A DNA stretch of 58,854 nt from an uncultured Bacteroidales bacterium (GTDB taxonomy: Bacteria > Bacteroidota > Bacteroidia > Bacteroidales > Bacteroidaceae): NCBI GenBank assembly GCA_902798425.1, contig CADBWR010000017.1, positions 1 to 58,854 on the forward strand, read 5' to 3'. The notes beneath the pieces were generated by a model, which saw only the letters and a program-made list of their open reading frames with translations, made no database searches and was not told where the DNA came from. A program made the position numbers and the translations under genes. The number at the start of each line of letters is the position of its first letter. Position 1 is the stretch's first letter. Shown here one piece after another: positions 26,811 through 35,794 of the stretch.

Positions 26811-27223
26811 TATACAAAAGGTATTTGTGACAGTGCGTCAGCAATTTTTTCTACGCCATCCTGCAAGGGACCGCTGACCATACCCTTCAGCATGAAAGGA
26901 ATATCGGCCTTGACGGTGACCTTCATCTTGCTGGATGAGCTGTCTACGGGCAGCACCTGAATCCAGAGATTGAAAGGCAGCGGCGACTGTTCGGTCTCAA
27001 ACTTCACGCACTTGTTGTCTTCACGCTCACAGATACGCAGTTTGATGGTACCTACCGGCGACACACTGACCTGTACGGAGTCGCTGTCAAACTGGAAGTC
27101 CTGCAGTTTATCCTGAGGAATACGGTCACGCACGCGCTCCAGATTACTCAGGTCACTGATATTGCGATACACATCCTCTACCGGATAGGGTATCTGCTTG
27201 ATGCTACTTTCAAACTTTGTCAT
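26810..27223 (-). CDS. SRPBCC-fold protein
   Basis: A 137-aa protein of the START/SRPBCC lipid- or ligand-binding fold, judged by the N-terminus (SIKQIPYPVEDVYRNISDLS) and the C-terminal helix KGMVSGPLQDGVEKIADAL. The family binds hydrophobic ligands; the ligand here is unknown. No signal peptide. It lies 9 nt after pyrE and overlaps argH by one base. Confidence 0.7.
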   Translation of the reverse strand: MTKFESSIKQIPYPVEDVYRNISDLSNLERVRDRIPQDKLQDFQFDSDSVQVSVSPVGTIKLRICEREDNKCVKFETEQSPLPFNLWIQVLPVDSSSSKMKVTVKADIPFMLKGMVSGPLQDGVEKIADALSQIPFV

Positions 27224-27232
27224 ATTGCTTTA

Positions 27233-27865
27233 TTAAACGCCCCACACGCTGGGGTCTTTGCGCCACTCTTTCAGTACGTCAAGATCGGAAGCCTGGATAT
27301 AGCCCGTCTCTGCAGCCTGCTCCAGTACAGCATTATAGTCGCTCAGCGTGACAAGTTTAACGCCAGCCTCACGGAAAGCCTCCTCGGCAACAGGGAAACC
27401 ATAGGTAAACGATGCCACCATACCAATGACCTCCACACCATACTGGCGCAGAGCCTCGACAGCCTTCAGACTGCTGCCACCGGTAGAAATAAGGTCTTCT
27501 ACAACGATAACCTTAGCCCCCTTCTTCAACTCACCCTCTACCTGGTTACCCATGCCATGGTCTTTCGGCTTCGGACGCACATAAGCATAAGGCAGTCCCA
27601 GTTCGTCAGCAACCAGTGCACCCTGGGCAATAGCTCCCGTAGCCACACCGGCCACAGCCTCAGCTTCAGGGAAGTTCTGCTGAATGGCATGACAGAGTTC
27701 CAGCTTGACAAACGAGCGGACATCTGCAAAACCCAGTGTTTTACGGTTGTCGGTATAGATAGGTGACTTCCAGCCACTGGCCCATGTAAACGGATCATTG
27801 GGCTGCAGCTTGATGGCCTTGATATCCATCAGCTTCTGTGCAAATTGTTTCTTAATCGTATCCAT
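27233..27865 (-). CDS. pyrE: Orotate phosphoribosyltransferase
   Basis: Joins orotate and PRPP to give orotidine monophosphate in pyrimidine synthesis. The 210-aa protein has the PRPP-binding motif VIVVEDLISTGGSS at about residues 118-131 and the flexible-loop segment RPKPKDHGMGNQVEG at about 93-107. Length is normal. First gene of the operon; a TACCTTTG box lies 19-26 nt before the start. Confidence 0.95.
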   Translation of the reverse strand: MDTIKKQFAQKLMDIKAIKLQPNDPFTWASGWKSPIYTDNRKTLGFADVRSFVKLELCHAIQQNFPEAEAVAGVATGAIAQGALVADELGLPYAYVRPKPKDHGMGNQVEGELKKGAKVIVVEDLISTGGSSLKAVEALRQYGVEVIGMVASFTYGFPVAEEAFREAGVKLVTLSDYNAVLEQAAETGYIQASDLDVLKEWRKDPSVWGV

Positions 27866-27883
27866 ATCTCACAAAATTTGCGG

Positions 27884-27891
27884 CAAAGGTA
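27884..27891 (-). promoter_or_regulatory. Promoter box of the pyrE-argH operon
   Basis: Minus-strand TACCTTTG about 20 nt before the pyrE ATG. Confidence 0.75.
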
Positions 27892-27968
27892 CAAAGAAAA
27901 TATGAATTTTGTATGAATTATATAGAATAATTTAAACCTTTTCACTTACGCCCCGTCATACGAATGTT

Positions 27969-30476
27969 ATGAAAAGACTACTCTGTGTATTATTGTCTGC
28001 TATCAGTGTGCTGGTCGCAGCTGCTCAAGGTTCTGTAAAGGGAAAAGTTATCGACAAACAAACTGACGAGGTTCTGCAGTTTGTGAATATCGCCGTGATG
28101 AATTCTTCCGGCAAATTGGTAAAGGGTGCTATAACCGATGCCACTGGCCACTTCACCGTGAATGGACTAGCTGACGGCAACTATCAACTACGAGCCACAT
28201 TCATGGGTTACAAGACCGTTAGTCGCAAGTTCACCCTATCGCCACAACATCGGCAGGAACATTTCAATATGCTTTACATGGCAGAAGATGCCAAGATGCT
28301 GAAGGAGGTGCAGGTCACGGGCCAACGTTCGCAGATGAAGTTAGAGGTTGACCGTAAGGTCTTCTCCGTCGACCAGGTACTGGCTGCTGCTGGCGGCAAT
28401 GTCACCGATCTGTTGGAGAATATTCCCAGCATCGAAGTCACCACCGATGGTGAAATATCCTTGCGTGGCAATTCCAGCGTAGAGGTATGGATCAATGGCA
28501 AGGCCAGCGGACTGACCACAGACAACCGCTATGAGATTCTGCAGCAGATTCCTGCCGAGAGCATCGAGAAGATTGAAGTCATCGACAACCCCTCGGCCAA
28601 GTTCTCACCAGAAGGTTCTGCCGGTATTATTAATATTGTACTGAAGCGCGACCGCAAGGCAGGCTACTATGGTTCTCTGCAGGTGGGCGCCAACAACCAC
28701 AAGGGTTGGAATGCCAGTGGCAACATCAACTATTCCAGTGGCCCGCTCGATGCCTATGTCAATGTCGGCACACGTCGCCGCCGCGGCAGTGGGGGCAGCG
28801 AGAGCGAGCAACACTACAAACAGACCAACCAATACCAGAATTACGAGAGTGACAGCGATAACAAGGGACGCGGCATCTTTGCCCGTGCCGGACTGACATG
28901 GCACTTCACGCGCAATGACGACCTGTCGCTGGGTGGTATGACCTTGCATGGACACCCCGAGAACAGCAGTACGACACCTTATCACTATGGAACCATCGGT
29001 GCTACGCAGGACAGCTATCGTATGTTCCGTCAGAACGAGAGCGATGGTCGCATGCACATGTATCATGGTGAGCTGGGCTACGAACACCGTTGGAGCGAGT
29101 TGCACAAGTTGACTGCTCACGTAGAATACAACCGTGGGATGAGCGACAACGACAACACCTACCAGGACTCTACGACATATATCGCGCCTGTCAAGCCCTC
29201 CACCTACTACTACCAGCTGCGCCCCATGCACGTTCGCAACCGTTCCTGGGAGGTGAAGTTGGACTACGAGAACCAACTGACGGAAAACTTCAAGTTGGAA
29301 GCAGGCTATAATGGTCGTTTCTCTCATGAGAACACACCGCAGGAGTCATTCGAGGCCAATACTTGGGACGGCAGCGGAATGGTGGAGGACCAGCAATACT
29401 ACAACCGTTTCATCTACACCATGGACACCCATGCCTTCTATGCCACTGCCAATATTAAATTAGGTAAGTGGGGCATTATGGGAGGCATGCGTGGTGAATA
29501 CTGGAAAGTCGACACCGAAAGCTACGACTATGCTCAAGAGCATGGCACAGCAGCTAAGAACGATCCTTACAAGAAGGATTTCTTCCAGCTCTTTCCCTCG
29601 CTGTTCTTGAACTATAACATCACCGAGACGGCCCAGTTGCAACTGAACTACACCCGTCGTCTGCGCCGTCCATGGGGCGGACAGCTGAACTCGTTCAAGA
29701 ACACGCGCGATGCCTCGATGGTTGAGTTCGGCAATCCGGAACTAACACCAGAATACACGCACTCGCTGTCTCTGAACTTCCTGAAGACATGGGCAGAGCA
29801 CACGCTGAGCATCTCTACCTACTACCGTCCCACCACTGATGTCATGCAGCGCATCCGCTATCAGAACAGTACCGACGGCATGATGTACATGACTCAGATG
29901 AACCTCACCAAGCGTCAGAGTCTGGGCGTGGAGATTATAGGCAAGAACAAGCTTTGGCGCATCCTCGACCTGACGACAACGGTCAACGGCTACTATAACA
30001 AACTGGACGGCTACGACTATCTCATCGAAGGACAGCACGTCACAGGCGAAGGCGACGAGAGTTTCTCATGGGATGCCCGTCTGTTGGCCTCTGTCATTCT
30101 GCCCTACGACCTGTCTGTTCAGGCTACGGGCAACTACCGATCACGCGGCGTGATAACGCAAGGCTACCGCAAGCCCAACGGTTCTCTGGACCTGGGACTG
30201 CGCAAGAGTTTCTTCAACAAAAAGATTGCGGTGGCTGTCAACTGGCGCGATGTCTTCAATACCCGTCATTGGGAGAACTACACAGAGAGCGACACCTTCT
30301 GGCGTCATCAGAAGAACTGGCGCGACCCGCGTGTCAACATCCAGCTGACATGGAACTTCGGCAACATGTCTAACGACAAGAAGCGCGACGAACGCGAGGA
30401 GTTGCAGCAGTCTGGCAGCGATGAGCAGCAGCCACGACGGCAGTCAGACTTCCACAATGGTGGCGGAGAAGAATAA
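27969..30476 (+). CDS. TonB-receptor-like outer membrane barrel with CarboxypepD-regulatory-like domain
   Basis: Predicted 835-aa outer membrane protein. Signal peptide residues about 1-20. Residues about 22-105 are a CarboxypepD-regulatory-like domain (GSVKGKVIDKQTDEVLQFVN), about 115-225 a plug domain (ENIPSIEVTTDGEISLRGN), and the rest a large barrel of the OMP_b-brl_3 type (NPELTPEYTHSLSLNFLK). The C-terminus ends in a charged Gln/Glu-rich tail after NIQLTWNFGNM rather than in an aromatic strand. No SusD partner is next to it, so it is not a usual glycan Sus pair. The substrate is not known. Confidence 0.85.
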   Translation: MKRLLCVLLSAISVLVAAAQGSVKGKVIDKQTDEVLQFVNIAVMNSSGKLVKGAITDATGHFTVNGLADGNYQLRATFMGYKTVSRKFTLSPQHRQEHFNMLYMAEDAKMLKEVQVTGQRSQMKLEVDRKVFSVDQVLAAAGGNVTDLLENIPSIEVTTDGEISLRGNSSVEVWINGKASGLTTDNRYEILQQIPAESIEKIEVIDNPSAKFSPEGSAGIINIVLKRDRKAGYYGSLQVGANNHKGWNASGNINYSSGPLDAYVNVGTRRRRGSGGSESEQHYKQTNQYQNYESDSDNKGRGIFARAGLTWHFTRNDDLSLGGMTLHGHPENSSTTPYHYGTIGATQDSYRMFRQNESDGRMHMYHGELGYEHRWSELHKLTAHVEYNRGMSDNDNTYQDSTTYIAPVKPSTYYYQLRPMHVRNRSWEVKLDYENQLTENFKLEAGYNGRFSHENTPQESFEANTWDGSGMVEDQQYYNRFIYTMDTHAFYATANIKLGKWGIMGGMRGEYWKVDTESYDYAQEHGTAAKNDPYKKDFFQLFPSLFLNYNITETAQLQLNYTRRLRRPWGGQLNSFKNTRDASMVEFGNPELTPEYTHSLSLNFLKTWAEHTLSISTYYRPTTDVMQRIRYQNSTDGMMYMTQMNLTKRQSLGVEIIGKNKLWRILDLTTTVNGYYNKLDGYDYLIEGQHVTGEGDESFSWDARLLASVILPYDLSVQATGNYRSRGVITQGYRKPNGSLDLGLRKSFFNKKIAVAVNWRDVFNTRHWENYTESDTFWRHQKNWRDPRVNIQLTWNFGNMSNDKKRDEREELQQSGSDEQQPRRQSDFHNGGGEE

Positions 30477-30479
30477 ATG

Positions 30480-30558
30480 TACCTTTGACTGACGTCGAAA
30501 GTAGGCTGCATTTCGGAAATAAAAACAAAAAAAATGGTTTTTTGTTTTGTATTTCGCT
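30480..30558 (+). repeat. Intergenic repeat module, copy A
   Basis: It starts with TACCTTTG (30480-30487), which continues into a small palindrome closed by GTCGAAAGTA. Then TTTCGGAAATAAAAA (30511-30525), an A/T hairpin (AAAACAAAA...TTTTTTGTTTT, to about 30548) and tgtatttc. A homologous copy is at 36060-36130. It could be a short transcript with its own promoter and a weak terminator. Confidence 0.55.
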
Positions 30559-30568
30559 CAATTTGCAC

Positions 30569-30576
30569 TACCTTTG
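30569..30576 (+). promoter_or_regulatory. Promoter box of the thiamine operon
   Basis: TACCTTTG, preceded by tttgcac. Transcription starts near 30582, just before the riboswitch. Confidence 0.75.
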
Positions 30577-30594
30577 CACCCGATTTAGCAAAGT

Positions 30595-30682
30595 GCTTGT
30601 CAAGGGGTGCTCACGAGTGTGGGCTGAGATGATACCCTTCAGAACCTGATACGGATAATGCCGGCGTAGGGATGATAGAGTA
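30595..30682 (+). ncRNA. TPP riboswitch
   Basis: The THI-box core is complete: GGGGTGC, CTGAGATGATACCC, AACCTGATACGGATAATGCC and GTAGGGATGA follow in the usual order and spacing. It binds thiamine pyrophosphate and should switch off the downstream receptor-PnuT-TPK operon. The distance to the ATG (50 nt) would allow control of translation start. Confidence 0.93.
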
Positions 30683-30731
30683 ACTGAACAACCCCTTATT
30701 GTATTAGTATTAATAAATAAGGTAAAAAGAA

Positions 30732-33005
30732 ATGAGAAAGATTTTCATGATGGCACTGATGGGCGTAGCGACTGCCCATGCTGCTGTAGTGGACACACAG
30801 TTGGACACGCTGAAGAGCGTGGAGTTGCAGGACGTACAGGTCGTATCGACGCGAGCTTCGCGCAAGACGCCGATGGCCTTCACTGACATGAGCAAGGAAC
30901 AGCTGAAGGCTGTCAACTACGGCAAGGACGTTCCCTTCCTGCTGTCGTTGACTCCCTCTGTGACCATGACGAGCGATGCTGGTAACGGCATTGGCTACAC
31001 CTCACTGCGTGTGCGTGGTACAGACCCCAGCCGTATTAACATCACTGCCAACGGCATCCCCATGAACGATGCTGAGAGTGCCCAGCTTTTCTGGGTCAAC
31101 ATGGGTGACTTCGCCAGCAGTGTGCAGTCTATGCAGATACAGCGTGGTGTAGGAACATCCACCAATGGTTCAGGAGCCTTTGGTGCTTCGCTGAACATGC
31201 AGACAGAGAACATTGGCGTAGAACCTTACTTTGGTGTCGACCTCAGTGGCGGCAGCTACTACAGCCACAAGCAGACGCTGCGCTTCGGCACGGGTCTCAT
31301 CAACGAGCACTGGGGCATCCAGGGCCGTCTCAGCAACATCGGTTCTAAGGGTTACATCGACCGTGCCTCTACCAAGTTGAACAGCTATTTCCTGCAGGCA
31401 GGTTACTTCGGTGACAACACCATGGTGAAGTTCATCACCTTCAATGGTGTCGAGGAGACCTACCACGCCTGGAACTACACGTCGAAATACGAGCAGAGCC
31501 TCCACGGCCGCACCTACAACTCCTGTGGCGAGTTCTATGATGCTGACGGCAACAAGCGCTACTACGACAACCAGACGGACAACTACCACCAGCAGAACTA
31601 TCAGCTCATCTGGAACCAGCGTTTCAGCAACGTGCTGAGCCTCAACGCCGCACTGCACTACACCAAGGGAGAGGGTTACTATGAGGAGTACAAGCGCAAG
31701 CGTACCTTGTTTGAGTATGACTTGGACAATGCGATGACATGGGCCACGAGCGACCTGGTACGTCAGAAGAAGATGGACAACGACTTCTATGGTGTCGTAG
31801 CCTCCATCCAGTATGACAACAAGAGCAACCTGCAGGCTACTCTGGGTGGCGGCTGGAACAAATACGACGGCAAGCACTTCGGACTGGTCAAGTGGGTCAA
31901 GAGCCCCGTCGACGCGCTGCTGCCAGACCACAAATACTATGACAACAACACGAAGAAGACCGACTTCAACGTCTACGGCAAGGTGACCTACGGACTCTTT
32001 GCTGGCCTCAACGCCTACGTCGACCTGCAATACCGCCATGTGGGTGTCAAGATGGAAGGTCCTACGGACGAGATCAACTGGGACAACAACCAGCGCATCG
32101 TCTACAACATGGACGAGTCGTTCAACTTCTTCAATCCCAAGTTCGGACTGAACTACGACATCAACCCCAATCACAAGGTGTATGTCTCATACGCCATTGC
32201 TCACAAGGAGCCTACCCGCAACAACTTCGAAAACAATATCAATGCCGAACTGGAGATGCCCAAGGCTGAGCGTCTGAACGATCTGGAGCTTGGCTACAAG
32301 TACCAGAGCGAGGTATTCACGGCTGGTGCCAACTTCTACTGGATGGACTACAAAGACCAGTTTGTGCTGACAGGCGAAATCGACAAGATTGGCGAGGCCA
32401 TCACGCGCAATGTCGACAAGAGCTACCGCCTCGGTGTAGAAGTAGAGGCAGCCCTGAAGCCCGTCGACTGGTTCCGCTGGGATATCAATGCCACCTGGTC
32501 TAAGAACCAGGTAAAAGGCATCACCGTACAGCTGACGGACAAGAGTGTTGCCGACCTGGGTGACCAGCCGCTGGCTTTCTCGCCCGAGTGGATTGTCAAC
32601 AACATCTTCACCTTCAACTACAAGGGTCTGAATGCCAGCATCCAGAGCCAGTACATCAGCGAACAGTACATGACCAACACGGGTTTCAAGAGCTACAAGA
32701 CGCTCGACGACAATGGTCAGCCTACTGATGTCAGCATGATGCTCGACGGACATTTCGTTACCAACATCGACCTGTCTTACAACTTTAAGTTGCCCAAGCT
32801 GGGCATTAAAGATGCCACCATTGGCGTGACGCTCTACAACCTGTTCTCAGCCGAGTACGACAACAACGGATGGGCCGCTCCTGCTTACGAGAAGGAGAAT
32901 GGCAAGGTCGTTGCCACGGGTTGGGGCACCTCTGACCTCTATGAGGCAGGCTTTGCCCCCTCTGCTCCATTCAACATGATGGCACATCTCTCAGTCAATT
33001 TCTAA
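30732..33005 (+). CDS. TonB-dependent receptor for thiamine (OMR1 type)
   Basis: Predicted 757-aa outer membrane receptor; signal peptide residues about 1-17. The plug domain is at about 35-150 (LSLTPSVTMTSDAGNGIGYT, RVRGTDPSRINITANGIP). The barrel ends in NMMAHLSVNF with a terminal Phe, as expected for outer-membrane insertion. The TPP riboswitch upstream and the PnuT and TPK genes downstream place it in the omr1-pnuT-tnr3 thiamine uptake system known from comparative genomics of Bacteroidota. It likely brings thiamine or its phosphate across the outer membrane with TonB. Confidence 0.88.
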   Translation: MRKIFMMALMGVATAHAAVVDTQLDTLKSVELQDVQVVSTRASRKTPMAFTDMSKEQLKAVNYGKDVPFLLSLTPSVTMTSDAGNGIGYTSLRVRGTDPSRINITANGIPMNDAESAQLFWVNMGDFASSVQSMQIQRGVGTSTNGSGAFGASLNMQTENIGVEPYFGVDLSGGSYYSHKQTLRFGTGLINEHWGIQGRLSNIGSKGYIDRASTKLNSYFLQAGYFGDNTMVKFITFNGVEETYHAWNYTSKYEQSLHGRTYNSCGEFYDADGNKRYYDNQTDNYHQQNYQLIWNQRFSNVLSLNAALHYTKGEGYYEEYKRKRTLFEYDLDNAMTWATSDLVRQKKMDNDFYGVVASIQYDNKSNLQATLGGGWNKYDGKHFGLVKWVKSPVDALLPDHKYYDNNTKKTDFNVYGKVTYGLFAGLNAYVDLQYRHVGVKMEGPTDEINWDNNQRIVYNMDESFNFFNPKFGLNYDINPNHKVYVSYAIAHKEPTRNNFENNINAELEMPKAERLNDLELGYKYQSEVFTAGANFYWMDYKDQFVLTGEIDKIGEAITRNVDKSYRLGVEVEAALKPVDWFRWDINATWSKNQVKGITVQLTDKSVADLGDQPLAFSPEWIVNNIFTFNYKGLNASIQSQYISEQYMTNTGFKSYKTLDDNGQPTDVSMMLDGHFVTNIDLSYNFKLPKLGIKDATIGVTLYNLFSAEYDNNGWAAPAYEKENGKVVATGWGTSDLYEAGFAPSAPFNMMAHLSVNF

Positions 33006-33011
33006 TCGACC

Positions 33012-33635
33012 ATGAATATTTTGGAAGCCTATTGGCTGGACATACTGACCACGATACTCGGCCTGATATACATCTGGCTGGAGTATCGGGCCAGTATTGC
33101 CTTATGGTTTATTGGCATCATCATGCCCGCCCTGGACATCTACCTCTATTGGACCCACGGACTCTACGGCGACGCAGGCATGGCATGCTATTACACCCTG
33201 GCGGCCATCTATGGCTTCATCGCGTGGAGCTTCTCCACCAACCCATCCCCAAGTAGGAAGGGGAGTGGCGAGCATGAAGTCTCCTCTACTGTGAGCGAGC
33301 TCCCCATCACCCACATGCCCCTCAACAAGTATCTGCCCGCCACACTTTTCTTCTTTGCGGCGTGGGGCGCTACCTACTACGTACTCATCACGTGGACCAA
33401 CTCTACCGTTCCCCTACTCGACTCGTTCACCAATGCCCTGTCGTTTGTCGGCATGTGGGCGTTGGCTCGTAAATATATCGAGCAGTGGTTCTTCTGGATT
33501 GTCGTCGATGTGGTCTGCTGTGTGCTCTACGTACAGAAAGGCATTCCCTTCAAGGCTGGTCTCTACGGACTCTATGTCGTCATCGCTATAGCAGGATATT
33601 TCAAATGGAAAAAACTTTCGACGCAGTCATCATAG
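33012..33635 (+). CDS. pnuT: PnuT/PnuC-family thiamine transporter
   Basis: A 207-aa inner-membrane protein with about seven hydrophobic segments; it belongs to the PnuC family (YIWLEYRASIALWFIGII; QWFFWIVVDVVCC). In this operon it should import thiamine, which the next enzyme traps. Between two membrane segments there is a hydrophilic piece, NPSPSRKGSGEHEVSST, which relatives do not usually have; its DNA carries a GC-rich palindrome. The end overlaps the start of the next gene by 31 nt in another frame. Confidence 0.85.
   Translation: MNILEAYWLDILTTILGLIYIWLEYRASIALWFIGIIMPALDIYLYWTHGLYGDAGMACYYTLAAIYGFIAWSFSTNPSPSRKGSGEHEVSSTVSELPITHMPLNKYLPATLFFFAAWGATYYVLITWTNSTVPLLDSFTNALSFVGMWALARKYIEQWFFWIVVDVVCCVLYVQKGIPFKAGLYGLYVVIAIAGYFKWKKLSTQSS
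33240..33272 (+). repeat. In-frame GC-rich palindromic element in pnuT
   Basis: TCCCC at 33246-33250 pairs with GGGGA around aagtaggaa. The element is read as NPSPSRKGSG in a loop between membrane segments and keeps the frame open. Confidence 0.6.
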
Positions 33636-34219
33636 CCAACGGAGCGTTTCCCACCCACGCCGTACCGTTACACATTCTGCACCACGCAGCACATCTCATT
33701 GCCTGCGACGGAGCCATTGCTTCCCTCCTCTCTGCGGGGCTGGAGGAGGCCGTTATCATTGGCGACGGCGACAGCGTACCTGCCGAATACCGCGACCGTC
33801 TTATCCAGATTGACGAGCAGGACGACAACGACCTGACGAAAGCCACGCGCTACTGCGTGGAGCGGGGTTGGAAGCGCATCGCCTATCTGGGCTGTACAGG
33901 CAAGCGCGAAGACCACACCTTAGGGAACATCTCACTGCTCATGCGCTACTACCGCGACATGGGTGTCGAAGGCATCCTGTATACCGACTACGGTTTCTTC
34001 ACCCCTGCCTATGGCCATCACACCTTCCTTTCCATGAAGGGTCAGCAGGTCAGCCTCATCAATTTCGGCAGCCATCAGCTTACCTCCACAGGTCTGCGCT
34101 GGGATGCCTACAACTTCTCCGAGTGGTGGCAGGGAACCCTCAACGAATCCCTCGGTGACTCCTTCTCTCTCCAGTCCGACGGTTACTACCTGGTCTATCA
34201 GACTTACGACATCAAGTAA
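33605..34219 (+). CDS. Thiamine pyrophosphokinase
   Basis: Adds pyrophosphate from ATP to thiamine to give thiamine pyrophosphate. The 204-aa protein starts at 33605 (MEKTFDAVIIANGAFPTH), inside the end of pnuT; a longer reading would begin deep within pnuT. Motifs include ACDGAIASL, GDGDSV, DQND-like DEQDDNDLTKA and GCTGKREDHTLGN, the conserved Asp/Gly/Arg motif of TPK. It is the last gene of the thiamine salvage operon and gives the ligand of the riboswitch at the front. Confidence 0.9.
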   Translation: MEKTFDAVIIANGAFPTHAVPLHILHHAAHLIACDGAIASLLSAGLEEAVIIGDGDSVPAEYRDRLIQIDEQDDNDLTKATRYCVERGWKRIAYLGCTGKREDHTLGNISLLMRYYRDMGVEGILYTDYGFFTPAYGHHTFLSMKGQQVSLINFGSHQLTSTGLRWDAYNFSEWWQGTLNESLGDSFSLQSDGYYLVYQTYDIK

Positions 34220-34412
34220 CCAGCAACGAAAGATTTCCACCTTTTTCTTTGTCGTTTCGGAAAGATGGTGTCACATTCACGTGTAATCACCTGACAGATT
34301 GTGCGTTAAGTGTGACCCCTTTATTTATTGGAATTCAAAGGGGTTAGGTTAATAGGTTACAGGGGGCAAAGATACAATATTTTACTTTAATTGACTTGTG
34401 ATACAAAAAAAA
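34220..34412. other. Intergenic region upstream of the ATPase cassette
   Basis: Hairpin ACCCCTTT...AAAGGGGT at about 34315-34342 may end the thiamine operon. It forms part of the left direct repeat (34317-34361). The rest is AT-rich and holds no ORF or promoter for the upstream operon. Confidence 0.5.
34317..34361 (+). repeat. Direct repeat, left copy, flanking the ATPase cassette
   Basis: Begins CCCTTTATT and ends AGGTTACA; 37 of 46 aligned positions equal the right copy at 35847-35892 in the same orientation. Both copies can fold (CCCTTT with AAAGGG or CCCTT with AAGGG). They lie about 1.5 kb apart with the ATPase gene and its operators between them. Confidence 0.75.
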
Positions 34413-34548
34413 TGTTCAGCGTGCAGAACCTAATTTTATTAAAAGTGTTCATTATATTGAACAATTTTGTGTGTTTTGCGCACGTATTGATGCTAAATGT
34501 TTAGTATATAGAACAAAATAATTAAAAATCTGTTTTGTCTATTGAACA
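34413..34548 (+). promoter_or_regulatory. Four 18-bp operator-like dyads upstream of the ATPase gene
   Basis: Four sites fit TGTTCA-N6-TGAACA: 34413-34430 (left half exact, right half AGAACC), 34446-34463 (perfect), 34498-34515 (TGTTTA/AGAACA) and 34531-34548 (TGTTTT/TGAACA). Starts are spaced 33, 52 and 33 nt. The last site covers the -33 box of the promoter, the position of a repressor. The regulator is not encoded next to it. Confidence 0.7.
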
Positions 34549-34564
34549 TTTTTATTTATATTTG
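34534..34564 (+). promoter_or_regulatory. Promoter of the ATPase gene
   Basis: TTTG at 34534-34537 and TATATTTG at 34557-34564 are separated by exactly 19 nt, an excellent Bacteroidota promoter. Start of transcription is expected near 34570, 22 nt before the ATG. Confidence 0.8.
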
Positions 34565-34591
34565 CACCCAGAATTAAAATAGAGCAAGAAA

Positions 34592-35794
34592 ATGGAAGTA
34601 CTTATTAAAAGGCATCTTAATAGGATGCAGACCGTAAAACTCGATTTCGTCAGAAGTTTGATGGATGATATTGACTGGAATGAACGTCTGTTGATGATCA
34701 AAGGCCAGAAAGGAGTTGGGAAGACGACGCTCATGACTCAGCGCATCATGCAAATGTTTGGACCCACTAACACTACGGATGTGCTATACGTCAGCTTGGA
34801 TAACATTTATTTCGGCACGCATCACCTTCTAGACTTTATTGAGCAATTTCACGCGCAGGGCGGCAGGTGGCTGTTTCTGGATGAGGTGCATAAATACAAA
34901 GGATGGAGCGTGGAAATCAAGAATGCATACGATGAGTTCGAGGATATGCACTTTGTGTTGAGTGGCTCGTCTTTGGTAAACCTAAATGAAGGGGAAGCTG
35001 ATTTGTCGCGTCGCTGTATCACATATACCATGCAAGGGCTTTCGTTCAGAGAGTATCTGAGGATGTTCCATCAAAAAGAGTTCCGGAAGATGTCGCTTCA
35101 GGAAATCTTTGCTGAAGGTAACAGCTTGTGTGCAGAGGTGAATGCGCAATTGCGTCCGCTACCACTCTTTTCGGAGTATCTACGTTATGGGTACTACCCT
35201 TTCCTGAAAGAGGGGCAAAGCAATTACTATATTCGCATAGAGAATATCGTAAATGCTATCATAGAGGAAGAACTGCCCCAATTGAGAAAACTGGATGTGG
35301 GGAATATCCGAAAGGCCAAAGCCCTGTTAGGTATTCTTTCGTCAGGTGTTCCTTATACTGTCGATACAACAAAGTTGTCATCAATGGCTGAGATTTCGCG
35401 CAATACGTTGTTGCAGTATCTGCAGAATCTCAGTGAAGCACGTCTAATTCAATTACTCTATTCTGATGTCACTAACGTAAAACGATTGCAGAAGCCAGAC
35501 AAAATCTATATTGAAAACACCAATATGCTGCATGCCCTTGCCAACACTCAAGTTAATGAAGGCACGGAGAGAGAAGTGTTTTTCATCAATCAGCTGTCAG
35601 CATGTCATGTGGTAGAGTATAGCAAGACATCTGCCGATTTCACGATAGATCACCAATACACCATAGAGGTAGGAGGACGTTCAAAGGACGGCAAGCAGAT
35701 TGCGGGTATTAACAACAGTTTTATCGCCTCTGCTGACGAGGAGTATGTGCTTGGAAACAAAATCCCTTTATGGCTGTTCGGCTTCTTATATTAA
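34592..35794 (+). CDS. AAA_14/DUF4143-family ATPase
   Basis: A 400-aa cytosolic protein. Walker A GQKGVGKTTL lies at about residues 39-48 and Walker B RWLFLDEV at about 92-99, followed by a sensor-like VLSGSSLV. The C-terminal half is of the DUF4143 type with a winged-helix-like segment (SRNTLLQYLQNLSEARLIQ) and a PD-(D/E)xK-like end (DFTIDHQYTIEVGGRSKDGK). The family is widespread and often highly copied in Prevotella and Bacteroides, and its job is unknown. Compared with its neighbours the gene is AT-rich and uses other codons. It has its own promoter and operators and lies between direct repeats, so it looks like an acquired unit. No transposase is present. Confidence 0.85.
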   Translation: MEVLIKRHLNRMQTVKLDFVRSLMDDIDWNERLLMIKGQKGVGKTTLMTQRIMQMFGPTNTTDVLYVSLDNIYFGTHHLLDFIEQFHAQGGRWLFLDEVHKYKGWSVEIKNAYDEFEDMHFVLSGSSLVNLNEGEADLSRRCITYTMQGLSFREYLRMFHQKEFRKMSLQEIFAEGNSLCAEVNAQLRPLPLFSEYLRYGYYPFLKEGQSNYYIRIENIVNAIIEEELPQLRKLDVGNIRKAKALLGILSSGVPYTVDTTKLSSMAEISRNTLLQYLQNLSEARLIQLLYSDVTNVKRLQKPDKIYIENTNMLHALANTQVNEGTEREVFFINQLSACHVVEYSKTSADFTIDHQYTIEVGGRSKDGKQIAGINNSFIASADEEYVLGNKIPLWLFGFLY

